Shown here: one piece after another, positions 1 through 10,099 of the stretch | How the letters are laid out: each line of letters opens with the position of its first letter | How positions within the stretch are numbered: position 1 is the stretch's first letter | NCBI RefSeq assembly: GCF_028687635.1 | Contig: NZ_JAQTZS010000009.1 | Location: forward strand, 40,727 to 104,726 | Source: Malikia sp. | GTDB taxonomy: Bacteria > Pseudomonadota > Gammaproteobacteria > Burkholderiales > Burkholderiaceae_C | DNA length: 64,000 nucleotides | Direction: 5' to 3' | The notes under the pieces: model-generated | The model's input: only the letters and a program-made list of their open reading frames with translations | Told to the model about the DNA's origin: nothing | Database searches by the model: none | Position numbers and translations under genes: made by a program

Positions 1-38
1 GACTAAAATCTCAGAAAAAACCTAAAGAAAAATATTTG

Positions 39-950
39 ATGAAAAAAATCAACTCAGAGGCGCATTACCTGCGTCGAGATCCTCGCTTCAAGCTCGATGA
101 GGACCTGATACTTCCGGCTGAAACCCGGGTTCAGATCAACGAGTGCCTGGCCAAGCTCAGGCACCACAAGACCATCTACATGGACTGGAACTTCAGCTCG
201 GTCGATCCGCTCGGGATGGGGACAGTGCTGAATTTCTACGGCCCTCCCGGAACGGGAAAGACGCTGGCTGCGGAGGCACTGGCCGGCACGCTGGGACTGC
301 CTTTCATCTCAATCGGAATCGCTGAGATCGAAAGTAAGTTCATGGGTGAAACGGCAAAGAACATCCAGAGAGCCTTCGCCGAGACGACCGAAACTGGCGC
401 CGTGCTTTTCTTCGATGAAGCGGACACGCTGCTGGGGAAAAGGCTGTCGTCGGTGACGCAGGGCGTGGACAATGAAGTCAACTCGATGCGATCGACGATG
501 CTGATCGAGCTCGAACGCTTCGAAGGCATCGCGGTGTTCGCGACCAACTTCGCCAAGAACTACGACGAGGCGTTCCGCAGCCGGATCAGCTATCACGTGA
601 AGTTCGATCTGCCCGACCTGCAAGCGAGACGCTCGCTCTGGGGCCGGATGCTGGTCAGGGAAATCCCGATTGCGGGCGAACGCGAGGAATTCATCGACTG
701 GTCTGCCGAGCTCTCGGAAGGCCTGTCGGGCCGGGAAATCCGCACCTGCATGCGGCTTGCACTGCCCAAGCCGCTGATGCATGCCGGCAACGGCGAGGCC
801 AGGCTCACGCTCGACCACCTGAAGGACAGCATCCATCAAGTCAAGCAGGCGCACGTCGAGATCGGATCGACTGCATCGGAAGCCAGGTCATCGGCCAGGG
901 ATGCAGCTATCACCAAGCGCATGCTTGGCATTGACTCTGACAAACAATAA
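39..950 (+). CDS. AAA+ ATPase, first gene of a ZorAB-like operon
   Basis: The 303-residue product is a single classical AAA+ module. It shows Walker A GPPGTGKT (residues 68-75), Walker B VLFFDEAD (122-129), sensor 1 VFATN (166-170) and arginine-finger candidates in FRSRI (about 180-182), followed by a helical lid. It is likely a cytosolic ATP-driven remodeller acting on a partner protein. I chose ATG 39; a TTG at 36 is the only alternative and the ribosome site is a weak A/G-rich stretch. The next gene begins 11 bases after the stop. The DNA is much less GC-rich than genes from 4613 onward. Members of this broad fold also occur as chaperones and in phage defence. Assignment to a ZorAB-type system rests on the neighbours, and genes upstream of the window could add components. 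Confidence 0.85.
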   Translation: MKKINSEAHYLRRDPRFKLDEDLILPAETRVQINECLAKLRHHKTIYMDWNFSSVDPLGMGTVLNFYGPPGTGKTLAAEALAGTLGLPFISIGIAEIESKFMGETAKNIQRAFAETTETGAVLFFDEADTLLGKRLSSVTQGVDNEVNSMRSTMLIELERFEGIAVFATNFAKNYDEAFRSRISYHVKFDLPDLQARRSLWGRMLVREIPIAGEREEFIDWSAELSEGLSGREIRTCMRLALPKPLMHAGNGEARLTLDHLKDSIHQVKQAHVEIGSTASEARSSARDAAITKRMLGIDSDKQ

Positions 951-961
951 AAGGATAGAAA

Positions 962-2266
962 ATGGGATTTTGGTCATCAATTGGAAGTGCGATATCGGGC
1001 GCAGCCCGCGCAGTTGGCAGCGTCGTGTCATCGGTGGCATCGACGGTTAAAAACGTCGCCAGCAAGGCTTGGGAAAAAACCAAAGAAGTCGTAGCGAAGG
1101 CAGTCAACTGGATGGCCGAAAAGGCCGAAACCTTCGTCGGCAGCGTCAAAAAAGTCTGGCAGTCAGTCAGACCGTTCATAGACACCCATGTCAGGCCTTT
1201 GGTCCAGGCAGCAGCCAAAGTTGCCCCCTGGCCATGGCTAAAGGGCGCGCTGACCGCGCTCGACAAGGGACTGGCCTACGTTTCGGCCTTCGACCGCTCG
1301 CCGCTGGCTAAGAAACTCGACTACGCGATCCGCTGGGTCATCAATGCCGCGAAGAACATGAAGGAAACGCTGCTGAAGAAGCCAGAGGAAGTCGAGCAAG
1401 CCAACGAGCGTAAACAGGTGTTCGAGGAAGCGATCGCCCAGATGCCGGCCGAGGAGGCCAAATCAATTCAGCTCGCGGCGATGATCAACGACTTCGTTCT
1501 GGTGCAAACCGCGATCAAGAACACTTTCGACAAGAACGAAATTAGCGACTTCGAGCATTACCTGCGGCTGCGCGCAACGCAGAAGCTGCTGAAATATGCC
1601 GAACAGACGCTCAACGGTGCGACCGACATCGAGCAAATCAGCGAGGACGACATCTTCCTGCTCAAGGCCAGCGCTGGACTGCTGGCATCAAAGCCAGAGT
1701 TGTCAAACGCGGACGCGGTGAGGCTCGACGACATCATCCAAAAGCGCTACCGCAAGAAACTGATCCCCTTCGTCTTCGAGGAAATGGTGATGGCCTGGGG
1801 CCAGAACCTCGGCGAACTCGAAAAGCAGCTCAAGACCGATACGACCACGCTTTCTAAGAACACCGTGCTGCTACGCCGGCTCGAGATGGCCAAGAAGATT
1901 TCTGACATCTCAGCTGAGGAGGAAATCGTACTGAATCAAATGAAGACCGAAACCGCAGCGCTCAAGTCGCAAGTCGACGCACTGAGCGCGCACACGCGTG
2001 AAAAAAGGAACTACGTCTACGCGGCCGAAGGCTTCCTGCAAACGCTGGAAAAGTCCCAGGAGGAACTCATAGCCGAAGGTCGGGACTATCTGGCCGAGGA
2101 AGGTGGCCAAGTCGGCATGATCATCATCGACTGCGCACAGCACGGCCGCAAGTGGGAAACGTTGAGTGAGGAGGATCAGATGCTGATCATCGACTACGCC
2201 AACATCTTCAAGGAAGAAAGCGAAATCCGCGCACAACAACTGATCGAAGTGGAGGTCGGAGCATGA
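962..2266 (+). CDS. Helical protein with amphipathic N-terminus, unknown function
   Basis: I do not recognise a family for this 434-residue protein. Residues 1-75 form a run of Ala/Val/Ser/Lys-rich amphipathic helices with 'GSAISGAARAVGSVVSSV'-type periodicity and Trp residues, as in membrane-surface-binding or apolipoprotein-like segments. Residues 130-434 look like charged helices and coiled coil. There is no signal peptide and no true hydrophobic membrane span. The gene has a good AAGGA ribosome site before ATG 962, and its stop overlaps the next start in an ATGA, so it is translationally coupled to the ZorA-like gene. A membrane-acting effector or an adaptor between the ATPase and the motor are both possible; this is inference from composition and position. 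Confidence 0.75.
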   Translation: MGFWSSIGSAISGAARAVGSVVSSVASTVKNVASKAWEKTKEVVAKAVNWMAEKAETFVGSVKKVWQSVRPFIDTHVRPLVQAAAKVAPWPWLKGALTALDKGLAYVSAFDRSPLAKKLDYAIRWVINAAKNMKETLLKKPEEVEQANERKQVFEEAIAQMPAEEAKSIQLAAMINDFVLVQTAIKNTFDKNEISDFEHYLRLRATQKLLKYAEQTLNGATDIEQISEDDIFLLKASAGLLASKPELSNADAVRLDDIIQKRYRKKLIPFVFEEMVMAWGQNLGELEKQLKTDTTTLSKNTVLLRRLEMAKKISDISAEEEIVLNQMKTETAALKSQVDALSAHTREKRNYVYAAEGFLQTLEKSQEELIAEGRDYLAEEGGQVGMIIIDCAQHGRKWETLSEEDQMLIIDYANIFKEESEIRAQQLIEVEVGA

Positions 2267-3888
2267 AAATCGAAATCATTGAATTTCTGATTCCAAAATT
2301 TGAGCCAATCCAGATCATATTTTTCCTGGGAATATTTGGCGCTACCATTGCCACCATGCTGACCGTCAGACGCCAGGCCAATCCGCTGAACTGGGAAAGA
2401 AATTGGCACCATGGCGCCCAGGGCGACAAGTCGGACGACCTCGATGCCGAACATGGCTCAATGCATGACATCTGCCAGGCGGTGGCTACCAAACCCGAGC
2501 AACTGGCCGACGTGATGCCGGGGATCCTGCTCGTGATCGGCCTGCTGGGCACCTTTCTCGGTCTTGGAATTGCGCTGGACAAGGCGTCTGCGATCCTGAC
2601 AGACGCTTCGGCCAGCGGCATGGACGACGCGATGTCTAATCTGATGTCGATGATGCAGGGGCTGGGAACAAAGTTCAAGACTTCGACTTGGGGCATCATC
2701 GCCTTTCTGTGGCTGAAGATCTGGGCATCGAACAACGGCTTCGACGAACGCCGACTGCGCTGGACAGCGCAGAAGATGAAGTGCGAGCTTGACGACTCGC
2801 GCAGCCAACAGCTCAGCCGCGATCACCAAGCACAGCACGCATTCGTCACCAGCATCGGGGAACTCGGCGACAAGATCTGCGCTACGCTGCTGAAGGAATT
2901 CACGCAGCAACGCGATGTACTGAGCAAGGAAGCGGCAGATACCCGTCAGATGTTCCAGAATGAATTGATCCTGAATCGTGAGTTGCAGCAGCACAACCAG
3001 GAAATCTTCATCGAGCAAAAGACCCTCGCTCGCGATATTCTGCAGCAAGGCACTTCGACGCGCCAGGCCCTAGAGTCATTCGTCACAGCAAACTCCAGCA
3101 ACATTGAGTCGATGCGGCAGTCTTCCGAGAAGATGGCGATATCGGCAGACAAGGTCGGCGCATCCGCGACCGACCTGGGAACAGCAATTACCAGTTTTGA
3201 GACTAATGTCTCTGAAGTGATGAACTTGCTGAAGTGGGATTTGAAGTCGACGATCGACGACATGAACGCGAGCTTCAAGTTAAACATGGGCGAAATCAGT
3301 ACCAACCTGGTCAACGCGACAAACAACATCTCGCAGGCCGTTGGCACCTTGTCAACCAGCGTCGAACAGACGATGGCCGAAGTAAAAAATTCAATCAACC
3401 AGTCACTCGACATCCAGCAGAAAACACAGGCCGTCTTTGGCGAAACCAGCCTAACATTGAACACGAGTGTAGAAAGTCTGACCCAGCTGATCAACCAGTT
3501 GTGCGACGATATCAAATCGGGGCTAAAGGCGGTTTCTGAAAGCGGCCGCCGTATGACATCACTGGACTCGCGTTACCAGGAGGTCACGCAGAGCGCCGAG
3601 AGCAGTACCAGAAAAATTGATGAATTGCTTGACCAAGTCTCGGATGCGATCAGACGGCTACAAAGCCCGTCGGTCAACGTCGATCTCAGTCCGCTTTTGA
3701 AATCGATTGAATACATCAGAAAGAATCTCGAAAGCCAAGAAGGCAAGCTGGGTGACCAGATCGCGACGGCCGTGCAGGCCAAGCTACCCACTGCTCAGCT
3801 TGATCAGGCCGTTGGACTGCTGCGGGACATCAACAGAAGCCTGAACAAGTCTGAAAAATCTGCTGTCCTAATGCTGGAAAACCAATGA
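2263..3888 (+). CDS. ZorA-like MotA/ExbB-family motor protein with long tail
   Basis: The 541-residue product has three hydrophobic segments (about 13-35, 84-106 and 140-156). The second contains the glycine-rich GLLGTFLGLG stretch typical of MotA/TolQ/ExbB proton-channel subunits. Residues 157-541 are a long cytoplasmic helical tail rich in Gln, Ser and Thr with coiled-coil character. This is the architecture of ZorA of the Zorya anti-phage system, where a proton-driven ring carries a long cytosolic tail, whereas MotA and ExbB lack such a tail. It is coupled by ATGA overlaps to both the upstream helical protein and the downstream ZorB-like gene, which supplies the partner subunit. A house-keeping ExbB role is unlikely because a separate tonB-exbB-exbD set lies at 18681-20551. 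Confidence 0.8.
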   Translation: MKIEIIEFLIPKFEPIQIIFFLGIFGATIATMLTVRRQANPLNWERNWHHGAQGDKSDDLDAEHGSMHDICQAVATKPEQLADVMPGILLVIGLLGTFLGLGIALDKASAILTDASASGMDDAMSNLMSMMQGLGTKFKTSTWGIIAFLWLKIWASNNGFDERRLRWTAQKMKCELDDSRSQQLSRDHQAQHAFVTSIGELGDKICATLLKEFTQQRDVLSKEAADTRQMFQNELILNRELQQHNQEIFIEQKTLARDILQQGTSTRQALESFVTANSSNIESMRQSSEKMAISADKVGASATDLGTAITSFETNVSEVMNLLKWDLKSTIDDMNASFKLNMGEISTNLVNATNNISQAVGTLSTSVEQTMAEVKNSINQSLDIQQKTQAVFGETSLTLNTSVESLTQLINQLCDDIKSGLKAVSESGRRMTSLDSRYQEVTQSAESSTRKIDELLDQVSDAIRRLQSPSVNVDLSPLLKSIEYIRKNLESQEGKLGDQIATAVQAKLPTAQLDQAVGLLRDINRSLNKSEKSAVLMLENQ

Positions 3889-4532
3889 AGGAAAAGCCAA
3901 CCGAATGGGTGTCGATCTCTGACCTAATGGCTGGCGTGATGGCGGTGGTGATGCTGTTGCTGGTCATCTCGGTACTGCAGCGCACTTTCGCCGAGATCAA
4001 ACACAAGCAGGAAATGGAGCAAGGCGTCGCAGCGCAGAAGAAACAGCTATCGGCAGCACTGAACGACCTCAAGGTATCGCTGCAGAGCCAGGGCAGCGAG
4101 GAACTGGTTGCGGTCGACATCAACTCGGGCAAAATCACCTTGCGCGATAACGTGTTTGACCGAGGCAGCGCCTGCATCACCAAGCGAGCTCAGGATGCGA
4201 TCCGAGGCATAGAACCGAGGATCATGGAATTCCTGCGACAGAACACGCACGGCCAGGTAGTCGTCGAAGGGCATACCGACAACCTGCCGGTAAGCCGACC
4301 CGTAACCGACTTTGCACGCTTTTGCACCGTCTACGACGACAACTACACGCTGTCAGCGGCGCGCGCGCGCGAAGCACGCCGGCTGCTGGTAGGGGACGTG
4401 GCTGACGACCAAGCGGGGCGAGTGATCGTCGCGGGCTACGGTGACTCGCATCCGCTGGACAATGTGCAGCCGAGCGACTCAAAAAATCGGCGGGTCGAAG
4501 TGCATTTCGTGCTGCAGGAAAGCCGCAAATAG
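3885..4532 (+). CDS. ZorB-like MotB/OmpA-domain protein
   Basis: The 215-residue product begins WVSISDLMAGVMAVVM, with Asp13 at the start of a single membrane span (about 14-32). The SDLM-G-M pattern with its ion-binding Asp is characteristic of ZorB/MotB plug-helix proteins. Residues 35-70 are a short coiled coil. Residues 75-212 form an OmpA-like peptidoglycan-binding domain with GHTDN (129-133), the LSAARAREARRLL helix (about 156) and NRRVEV near the C-terminus. By family it anchors the ZorA-like ring to the cell wall and completes a proton-driven stator. The start overlaps the ZorA-like stop (ATGA). It is the last gene of the low-GC operon; base composition changes just downstream. Confidence 0.85.
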   Translation: MKEKPTEWVSISDLMAGVMAVVMLLLVISVLQRTFAEIKHKQEMEQGVAAQKKQLSAALNDLKVSLQSQGSEELVAVDINSGKITLRDNVFDRGSACITKRAQDAIRGIEPRIMEFLRQNTHGQVVVEGHTDNLPVSRPVTDFARFCTVYDDNYTLSAARAREARRLLVGDVADDQAGRVIVAGYGDSHPLDNVQPSDSKNRRVEVHFVLQESRK

Positions 4533-4612
4533 TGAAACAGCTGTCGTTTGCCTGTGCAGACCTTAGGCACACTGGCGACTGCTTGCGGTGAGCGGCAACA
4601 AAAAGAAAACCC

Positions 4613-4939
4613 ATGGCAAACGAATTCGACGACGGCAGTTTCTGGGACAAGGTCAAACACTTCGCGCTCAAGGCCGGCAAGGAAGTGATCGAGAAGGCAC
4701 TGTGGCTGTACTACGCCGCGCAGCAACCCAACACCCCCGTCTGGGCCAAGACCGTGATCTATGGTGCCCTCGTCTATTTCGTGCTGCCGGTGGACGCGGT
4801 ACCCGATGCGATTCCGGTCGCGGGCTTCACCGATGACCTGGGCGCGCTGGCGGCGGCGCTCGGGACGGTATCGATGTATGTAACCGACGAGGTCAAGCGT
4901 ATCGCCGCAGAGAAGATGAAGGAATGGTTCGGGGCTTGA
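4613..4939 (+). CDS. DUF1232 (YkvA-like) membrane protein
   Basis: The 108-residue product contains the DUF1232 core at about 48-85: a hydrophobic stretch followed by LPVDAVPDAIPVAGFTDD, the conserved signature of this family. One or two membrane-associated helices are expected; the biochemical role of the family is unknown. The gene begins 80 bases after the ZorB-like stop on the same strand but has the high-GC codon use of the chromosome rather than of the operon, so it probably marks the chromosomal side of the boundary. No strong ribosome site precedes ATG 4613. Confidence 0.8.
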   Translation: MANEFDDGSFWDKVKHFALKAGKEVIEKALWLYYAAQQPNTPVWAKTVIYGALVYFVLPVDAVPDAIPVAGFTDDLGALAAALGTVSMYVTDEVKRIAAEKMKEWFGA

Positions 4940-5089
4940 CTGAGCTGCAAGCAGCAAAACACGGCTCATGAGCACCGCATCAGGCCCCAAATCTCCCGCC
5001 CGCTACATCTGGCAGCAACCGGAATGGCCACGGTTGCGGATCGACATGACCGCCCCGACCGTCGCCCTCCTTGCGGCACAATCCCCGCC

Positions 5090-5434
5090 ATGGTCAAGAT
5101 CTATGGCATCCCCAACTGCGACACGGTCAAGAAGGCGCGCGCCTGGCTGACCGAACAGGGCGTCGCCCACGAATTCCACGACTTCAAGAAACAGGGCGTG
5201 CCCGAGGACAGGCTGGACGCCTGGCAGACTGCAGTCGGCTGGGACAAGCTGCTCAATCGCAAGGGCACGACCTGGCGCAAGTTGCCGCCTGAACTGCAGG
5301 CTGCGGTGGTTGACGCCGCCACGGCCCGCCCGGTGCTGATGGCACATGCCAGCGTGATCAAGCGCCCGGTGGTCGAGTGGGACAACGCCATCACGGTCGG
5401 CTTCGACGCCGACGACTGGGCCAGTCGGGCCTGA
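5090..5434 (+). CDS. Spx/ArsC-family protein (YffB-like)
   Basis: A 114-residue thioredoxin-fold protein starting MVKIYGIPNCDTVKKARAWL. One cysteine in the NCDTV position replaces the CxxC of Spx, as in the YffB branch of the ArsC reductase family, and RPVVEW (residues 89-94) matches the family C-terminal region. The family is thought to act in glutathione-dependent thiol chemistry, but YffB proteins have no settled substrate. I chose ATG 5090 because homologues begin at this MVKIYG; an upstream in-frame ATG at 5024 would add 22 residues of unrelated composition. Confidence 0.85.
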   Translation: MVKIYGIPNCDTVKKARAWLTEQGVAHEFHDFKKQGVPEDRLDAWQTAVGWDKLLNRKGTTWRKLPPELQAAVVDAATARPVLMAHASVIKRPVVEWDNAITVGFDADDWASRA

Positions 5435-5473
5435 GGCCGCGACATTTCCCGCAAACCCTGCCGCCCGCGCCTC

Positions 5474-5479
5474 TAAAAT
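5474..5479 (+). promoter_or_regulatory. Possible -10 element (TAAAAT) before ppnP
   Basis: TAAAAT lies about 80 bases before the ppnP start in otherwise GC-rich intergenic DNA. No convincing -35 hexamer is seen at the right distance, so this is a tentative sigma-70 call. Confidence 0.3.
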
Positions 5480-5557
5480 GGCGGGTTGGTGCGTCGCCGT
5501 GGGCGGCGCCAGGCTTTCTCCACATTTTTTAACCGCGATTCCTCGCGAGCGAACTCC

Positions 5558-7232
<1,675 letters not shown>

Positions 7233-7235
7233 AGG

Positions 7236-7259
7236 GGCCGGCAATTGCCGGCCTTTTTT
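7236..7259. terminator. Rho-independent terminator between argG and murB
   Basis: A perfect 7-bp stem GGCCGGC/GCCGGCC with an AATT loop is followed by six T residues. The T-run reaches the murB stop codon. On the + strand it ends argG. Confidence 0.9.
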
Positions 7260-8314
7260 CATAGAACGACGGGTTCGGGTTCCAGCCGGATGCCGAAGCG
7301 CTCGTAGACGCTGGTCTGGATCGCGCGCGCCAGCGTCATCACCTCGCCGCCAGTGCAGGGGTGCTCGGCGTCGCCCCGGTTCACCAGCACCAGCGCCTGC
7401 TTGTCGTAGACGCCGGCGTGGCCCACGGTCTTGCCCTTCCAGCCGCAGGCGTCGATCAGCCAGCCGGCCGCGAGCTTGACGCTGCCATCGGGCATCGGGT
7501 AATGCACCACCTTGGGCTCGCGCGCGATGATGTCGGCGCATTGCTCGGGCGTGACGCTGGGGTTCTTGAAGAAGCTGCCGGCGTTGCCGATCACGGCCGG
7601 GTCGGGCAGCTTGGCGCGCCGGACCGCGCAGACCATCTCGAAGATCTGCCGCGCGTTCGGATTGATCAGGCCGGTTTCCATCATCTTGCGCTCCAGATCG
7701 AGGTAGCCCAGCACCGGCTGCCAGGGTTTGGGCAGCCAGAAACGCACGCGCGTGATCAGCGCCCGGCCCTTGAGACCGAAGCCGCGCCCGTCGGCGGCGC
7801 GCTCATGCTTGAAGACCGAGTCGCGGTAACCGAAGCCGCATTGGGCGGCATCCAGGCTGAAGGCCGCGCCGGTTTCGAGGTCGATCGCGTCGAGCGAGTC
7901 GAAGCGGTCCTGGCACTCGACGCCATAGGCGCCGATGTTCTGCACCGGCGAGGCGCCGACCGTGCCGGGGATCAGCGCCAGGTTCTCCAGCCCCGGCCAG
8001 CCTTGCTCGATGGTCCAGGCGACGAAGTCATGCCAGCGCTCGCCGGCGCCAGCCTCGACCAGCCAGCCCTGGTCGGTCTCGCGCAGCAGGCGCCGCCCCG
8101 AAATCTCGACCTTGAGCACCAACTTACGGACATCGCCGGTCAGCACGATGTTGCTGCCGCCGCCGAGCACGAAGCTGTCGTCGGCCGACCAGTCCGGATG
8201 CCGGATCAGCGCCTGCAGCTCGGCCTCCGAACCGATGCGGGCCAACCGCAACGCGCGCGCGGCGATGCCAAAACTGTTGAAGGGCTGCAAGGCCAGGTTT
8301 TTCTCGACTAACAT
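7259..8314 (-). CDS. murB: UDP-N-acetylenolpyruvoylglucosamine reductase MurB
   Basis: A 351-residue FAD enzyme of the type I (E. coli-like) MurB class. LVEKNLALQPFNSFG opens the protein; the FAD-binding region includes LGGGSNIVLTGD and IPGTVGASPVQNIGAYG; GNAGSFFKNP (about residue 239) carries the catalytic serine; the C-terminal domain includes PDGSVKLAAGWLID. It reduces the enolpyruvyl group to make UDP-MurNAc for peptidoglycan. Transcribed toward argG. Confidence 0.96.
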   Translation of the reverse strand: MLVEKNLALQPFNSFGIAARALRLARIGSEAELQALIRHPDWSADDSFVLGGGSNIVLTGDVRKLVLKVEISGRRLLRETDQGWLVEAGAGERWHDFVAWTIEQGWPGLENLALIPGTVGASPVQNIGAYGVECQDRFDSLDAIDLETGAAFSLDAAQCGFGYRDSVFKHERAADGRGFGLKGRALITRVRFWLPKPWQPVLGYLDLERKMMETGLINPNARQIFEMVCAVRRAKLPDPAVIGNAGSFFKNPSVTPEQCADIIAREPKVVHYPMPDGSVKLAAGWLIDACGWKGKTVGHAGVYDKQALVLVNRGDAEHPCTGGEVMTLARAIQTSVYERFGIRLEPEPVVL

Positions 8315-8378
8315 CCCGGGATTGTCTCATCCGGGCCGCATCCGGCAGCCCGGCACGCAACCCGATTAGGAATCCAGC

Positions 8379-8864
8379 ATGCCCTCTTTTGACACCGTCC
8401 TCGAACCCAACCTGGTCGAAGTGAAGAACGCCGTCGACCAGACCGCCAAGGAAATCGGCACCCGCTTCGACTTCAAGGGCAGCTCGGCCGCGGTCGAGCT
8501 CAAGGACAAGGAAATCACGCTGTTCGGCGACAGCGACTTCCAGATCCAGCAGGTCGACGACATCCTGCGCAACAAGCTGACCAAGCGTCAGGTCGACGTG
8601 CGCTTCCTCGACGCCGGCAAGGTCGAGAAGATCGGCGGCGACAAGGTCAAGCAGGTGCTGAAGGTGCGCAACGGCATCTCCAGCGAGGACGCCAAGAAGA
8701 TCCAGCAGCTCATCAAGGGCAGCAAGCTGAAGGTGCAGGCCGCGATCCAGGAAGAAAAGGTGCGCGTGACCGGCGCCAAGCGCGACGACCTGCAGCAGGC
8801 GATGGCGCTGATCCGCAAGGACATCACCGATCTGCCGCTGTCGTTCGACAACTTCCGCGACTGA
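8379..8864 (+). CDS. yajQ: YajQ-family nucleotide-binding protein
   Basis: The 161-residue product matches YajQ (DUF520): [21 protein letters not shown] at the start, the RFDFKGSSA motif (about residues 28-36), and the C-terminal [11 protein letters not shown]. The family has two tandem RNA-recognition-like folds and binds nucleotides; the Xanthomonas homologue is a cyclic di-GMP effector acting through a transcription factor. Two GGDEF proteins lie elsewhere in the window, at 23846 and 53406. A TAGGAA ribosome site precedes the start. Confidence 0.93.
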   Translation: MPSFDTVLEPNLVEVKNAVDQTAKEIGTRFDFKGSSAAVELKDKEITLFGDSDFQIQQVDDILRNKLTKRQVDVRFLDAGKVEKIGGDKVKQVLKVRNGISSEDAKKIQQLIKGSKLKVQAAIQEEKVRVTGAKRDDLQQAMALIRKDITDLPLSFDNFRD

Positions 8865-8888
8865 TCCGCCCGCGCTCAACGCGACCAG

Positions 8889-8922
8889 CCGGCCCGGGGC
8901 ATCCACCCCGCGCCGGTTTTTT
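8889..8922 (+). terminator. Rho-independent terminator after yajQ
   Basis: Paired arms CCGGC...GCCGG and CGGGG...CCCCG enclose a short loop and are followed by six T residues. Confidence 0.8.
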
Positions 8923-8943
8923 CATTTCTCGGTCTGCCGCATC

Positions 8944-8974
8944 TTGACCAGCTCTATACCATATAGGGTATTAT
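8944..8974 (+). promoter_or_regulatory. Promoter with CsoR/CstR-like operator upstream of the TsdA-like gene
   Basis: A TTGACC hexamer (8944-8949) and TATTAT (8969-8974) form a sigma-70-like pair with a somewhat long spacer. Inside it sits the near-palindrome ATACCATATAGGGTAT (8956-8971). Dyads of the ATACC..GGGTAT kind are typical of CsoR-family repressors, including persulfide-sensing CstR. A related dyad precedes the DUF2892 gene at 20985. No regulator gene of this family is in the window. Confidence 0.4.
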
Positions 8975-9021
8975 TGATAGTCATTAAGTTAAGCATCATC
9001 AATTTACACCGGAGGATGAAG

Positions 9022-10047
9022 ATGATCCCGATACCCGCCGCACTGACCCTGCTTGGCCTCGCGCTCGCAGCGCCCGCCTGGGCACAGCAGGCCGCCCCGA
9101 CGCCCGCCCCCGCTTCCGGCGATATCCCCACCCCCTTCGTGATCAAGCCTGCCGAGGCCTATGACGTCAGCAAGCTGCCCGACGACCATTACGGCCGCAT
9201 GGTGCGCTACGGCAAGGAACTGAGCGAGCGCACCTTCGCGCACATCGGTCCCGAGGTCAAGAACCCGAGGATGCGCTTCGCGGGCAACAACCTGGCGTGC
9301 ACCTCCTGCCACCAGAACGGCGCGGCCAAGCCCCATGCGATGCCCTGGGTCGGCGTCCATGCCGCCTTTCCGCAATACCGCGCGCGCGAGGACGAACTCA
9401 GCACCGTGGCCGAGCGCGTCAACGGCTGCATGGAGCGCAGCATGGCCGGCAAGCCGCTGCCGCTCGACAGCCGCGAGATGAAGGCCTTCGAGACCTATAT
9501 CCACTTCCTCTCGAAGGATGTGCCGACCGGAGCGACCGTGGTTGGCCAGGGCTTGCCCAAGGTCAAGATGCCGAACCGCCGCGCCGACACCGTCGCCGGC
9601 GCCAAGCTCTATGTCGAGAAATGCGCCGCCTGTCACGGGGAGAATGGCGCCGGCGTGCGCGCCGGCGCGCCGGGCAGCGCGACCGGCTACACCTTCCCGC
9701 CGCTGTGGGGCAAGGACTCGTTCAACAATGGCGCTGGCATGAACCGGCTGGTGTTCGCGACCACCTTCGTCTACACCAACATGCCACTGGGCTCGCAGCA
9801 TGGCCAGCCGCAACTCAGCCTCGACGAGGCCTACGACATCGCAGGATACATGCTGAGCCAGCCGCGCGGCACCAAGGCCAATCTCGAACGCGACTTCCCG
9901 GCGCGCTGGAACAAGCCGGTCGATGCGGCGTTCCCGCCCTATGTCGACGGCGCGCCGGCCGACCAGCACAAGCTTGGCCCCTTCCCGCCGCTGGCCGAGA
10001 ACATGGTCAAGCTCAAGGACAAGCTGCTGAAGGAATCGGGCCGCTGA
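9022..10047 (+). CDS. TsdA-like dihaem cytochrome c (thiosulfate dehydrogenase family)
   Basis: A 341-residue periplasmic protein with a clear signal peptide ending APAWA-QQ. Two haem c motifs are visible: CTSCH (about residue 93) and CAACH (about residue 201). The patterns NGCMERSMAGKPL, FPPLWGKDSFNNGAGMNRL and TNMPLGSQ are those of TsdA, which oxidises thiosulfate to tetrathionate or runs the reverse reaction. I chose ATG 9022, which lies six bases after GGAGG; ATG 9016 touches the ribosome site. The sulfur-type operator upstream supports the assignment. Other dihaem cytochromes of similar fold cannot be fully excluded. Confidence 0.85.
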   Translation: MIPIPAALTLLGLALAAPAWAQQAAPTPAPASGDIPTPFVIKPAEAYDVSKLPDDHYGRMVRYGKELSERTFAHIGPEVKNPRMRFAGNNLACTSCHQNGAAKPHAMPWVGVHAAFPQYRAREDELSTVAERVNGCMERSMAGKPLPLDSREMKAFETYIHFLSKDVPTGATVVGQGLPKVKMPNRRADTVAGAKLYVEKCAACHGENGAGVRAGAPGSATGYTFPPLWGKDSFNNGAGMNRLVFATTFVYTNMPLGSQHGQPQLSLDEAYDIAGYMLSQPRGTKANLERDFPARWNKPVDAAFPPYVDGAPADQHKLGPFPPLAENMVKLKDKLLKESGR

Positions 10048-10055
10048 AAGGACTG

Positions 10056-10075
10056 CGGGCTGCGTGAGCAGCCCG
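10056..10075. other. Perfect hairpin between convergent genes
   Basis: CGGGCTGC and GCAGCCCG (8 bp) enclose a GTGA tetraloop, between the TsdA-like gene and the convergent YdhR-like gene. There is no T-run on either side, so intrinsic termination is doubtful. Confidence 0.5.
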
Positions 10076-10099
10076 AATGAGATGACGAGCTGCGGGCGC

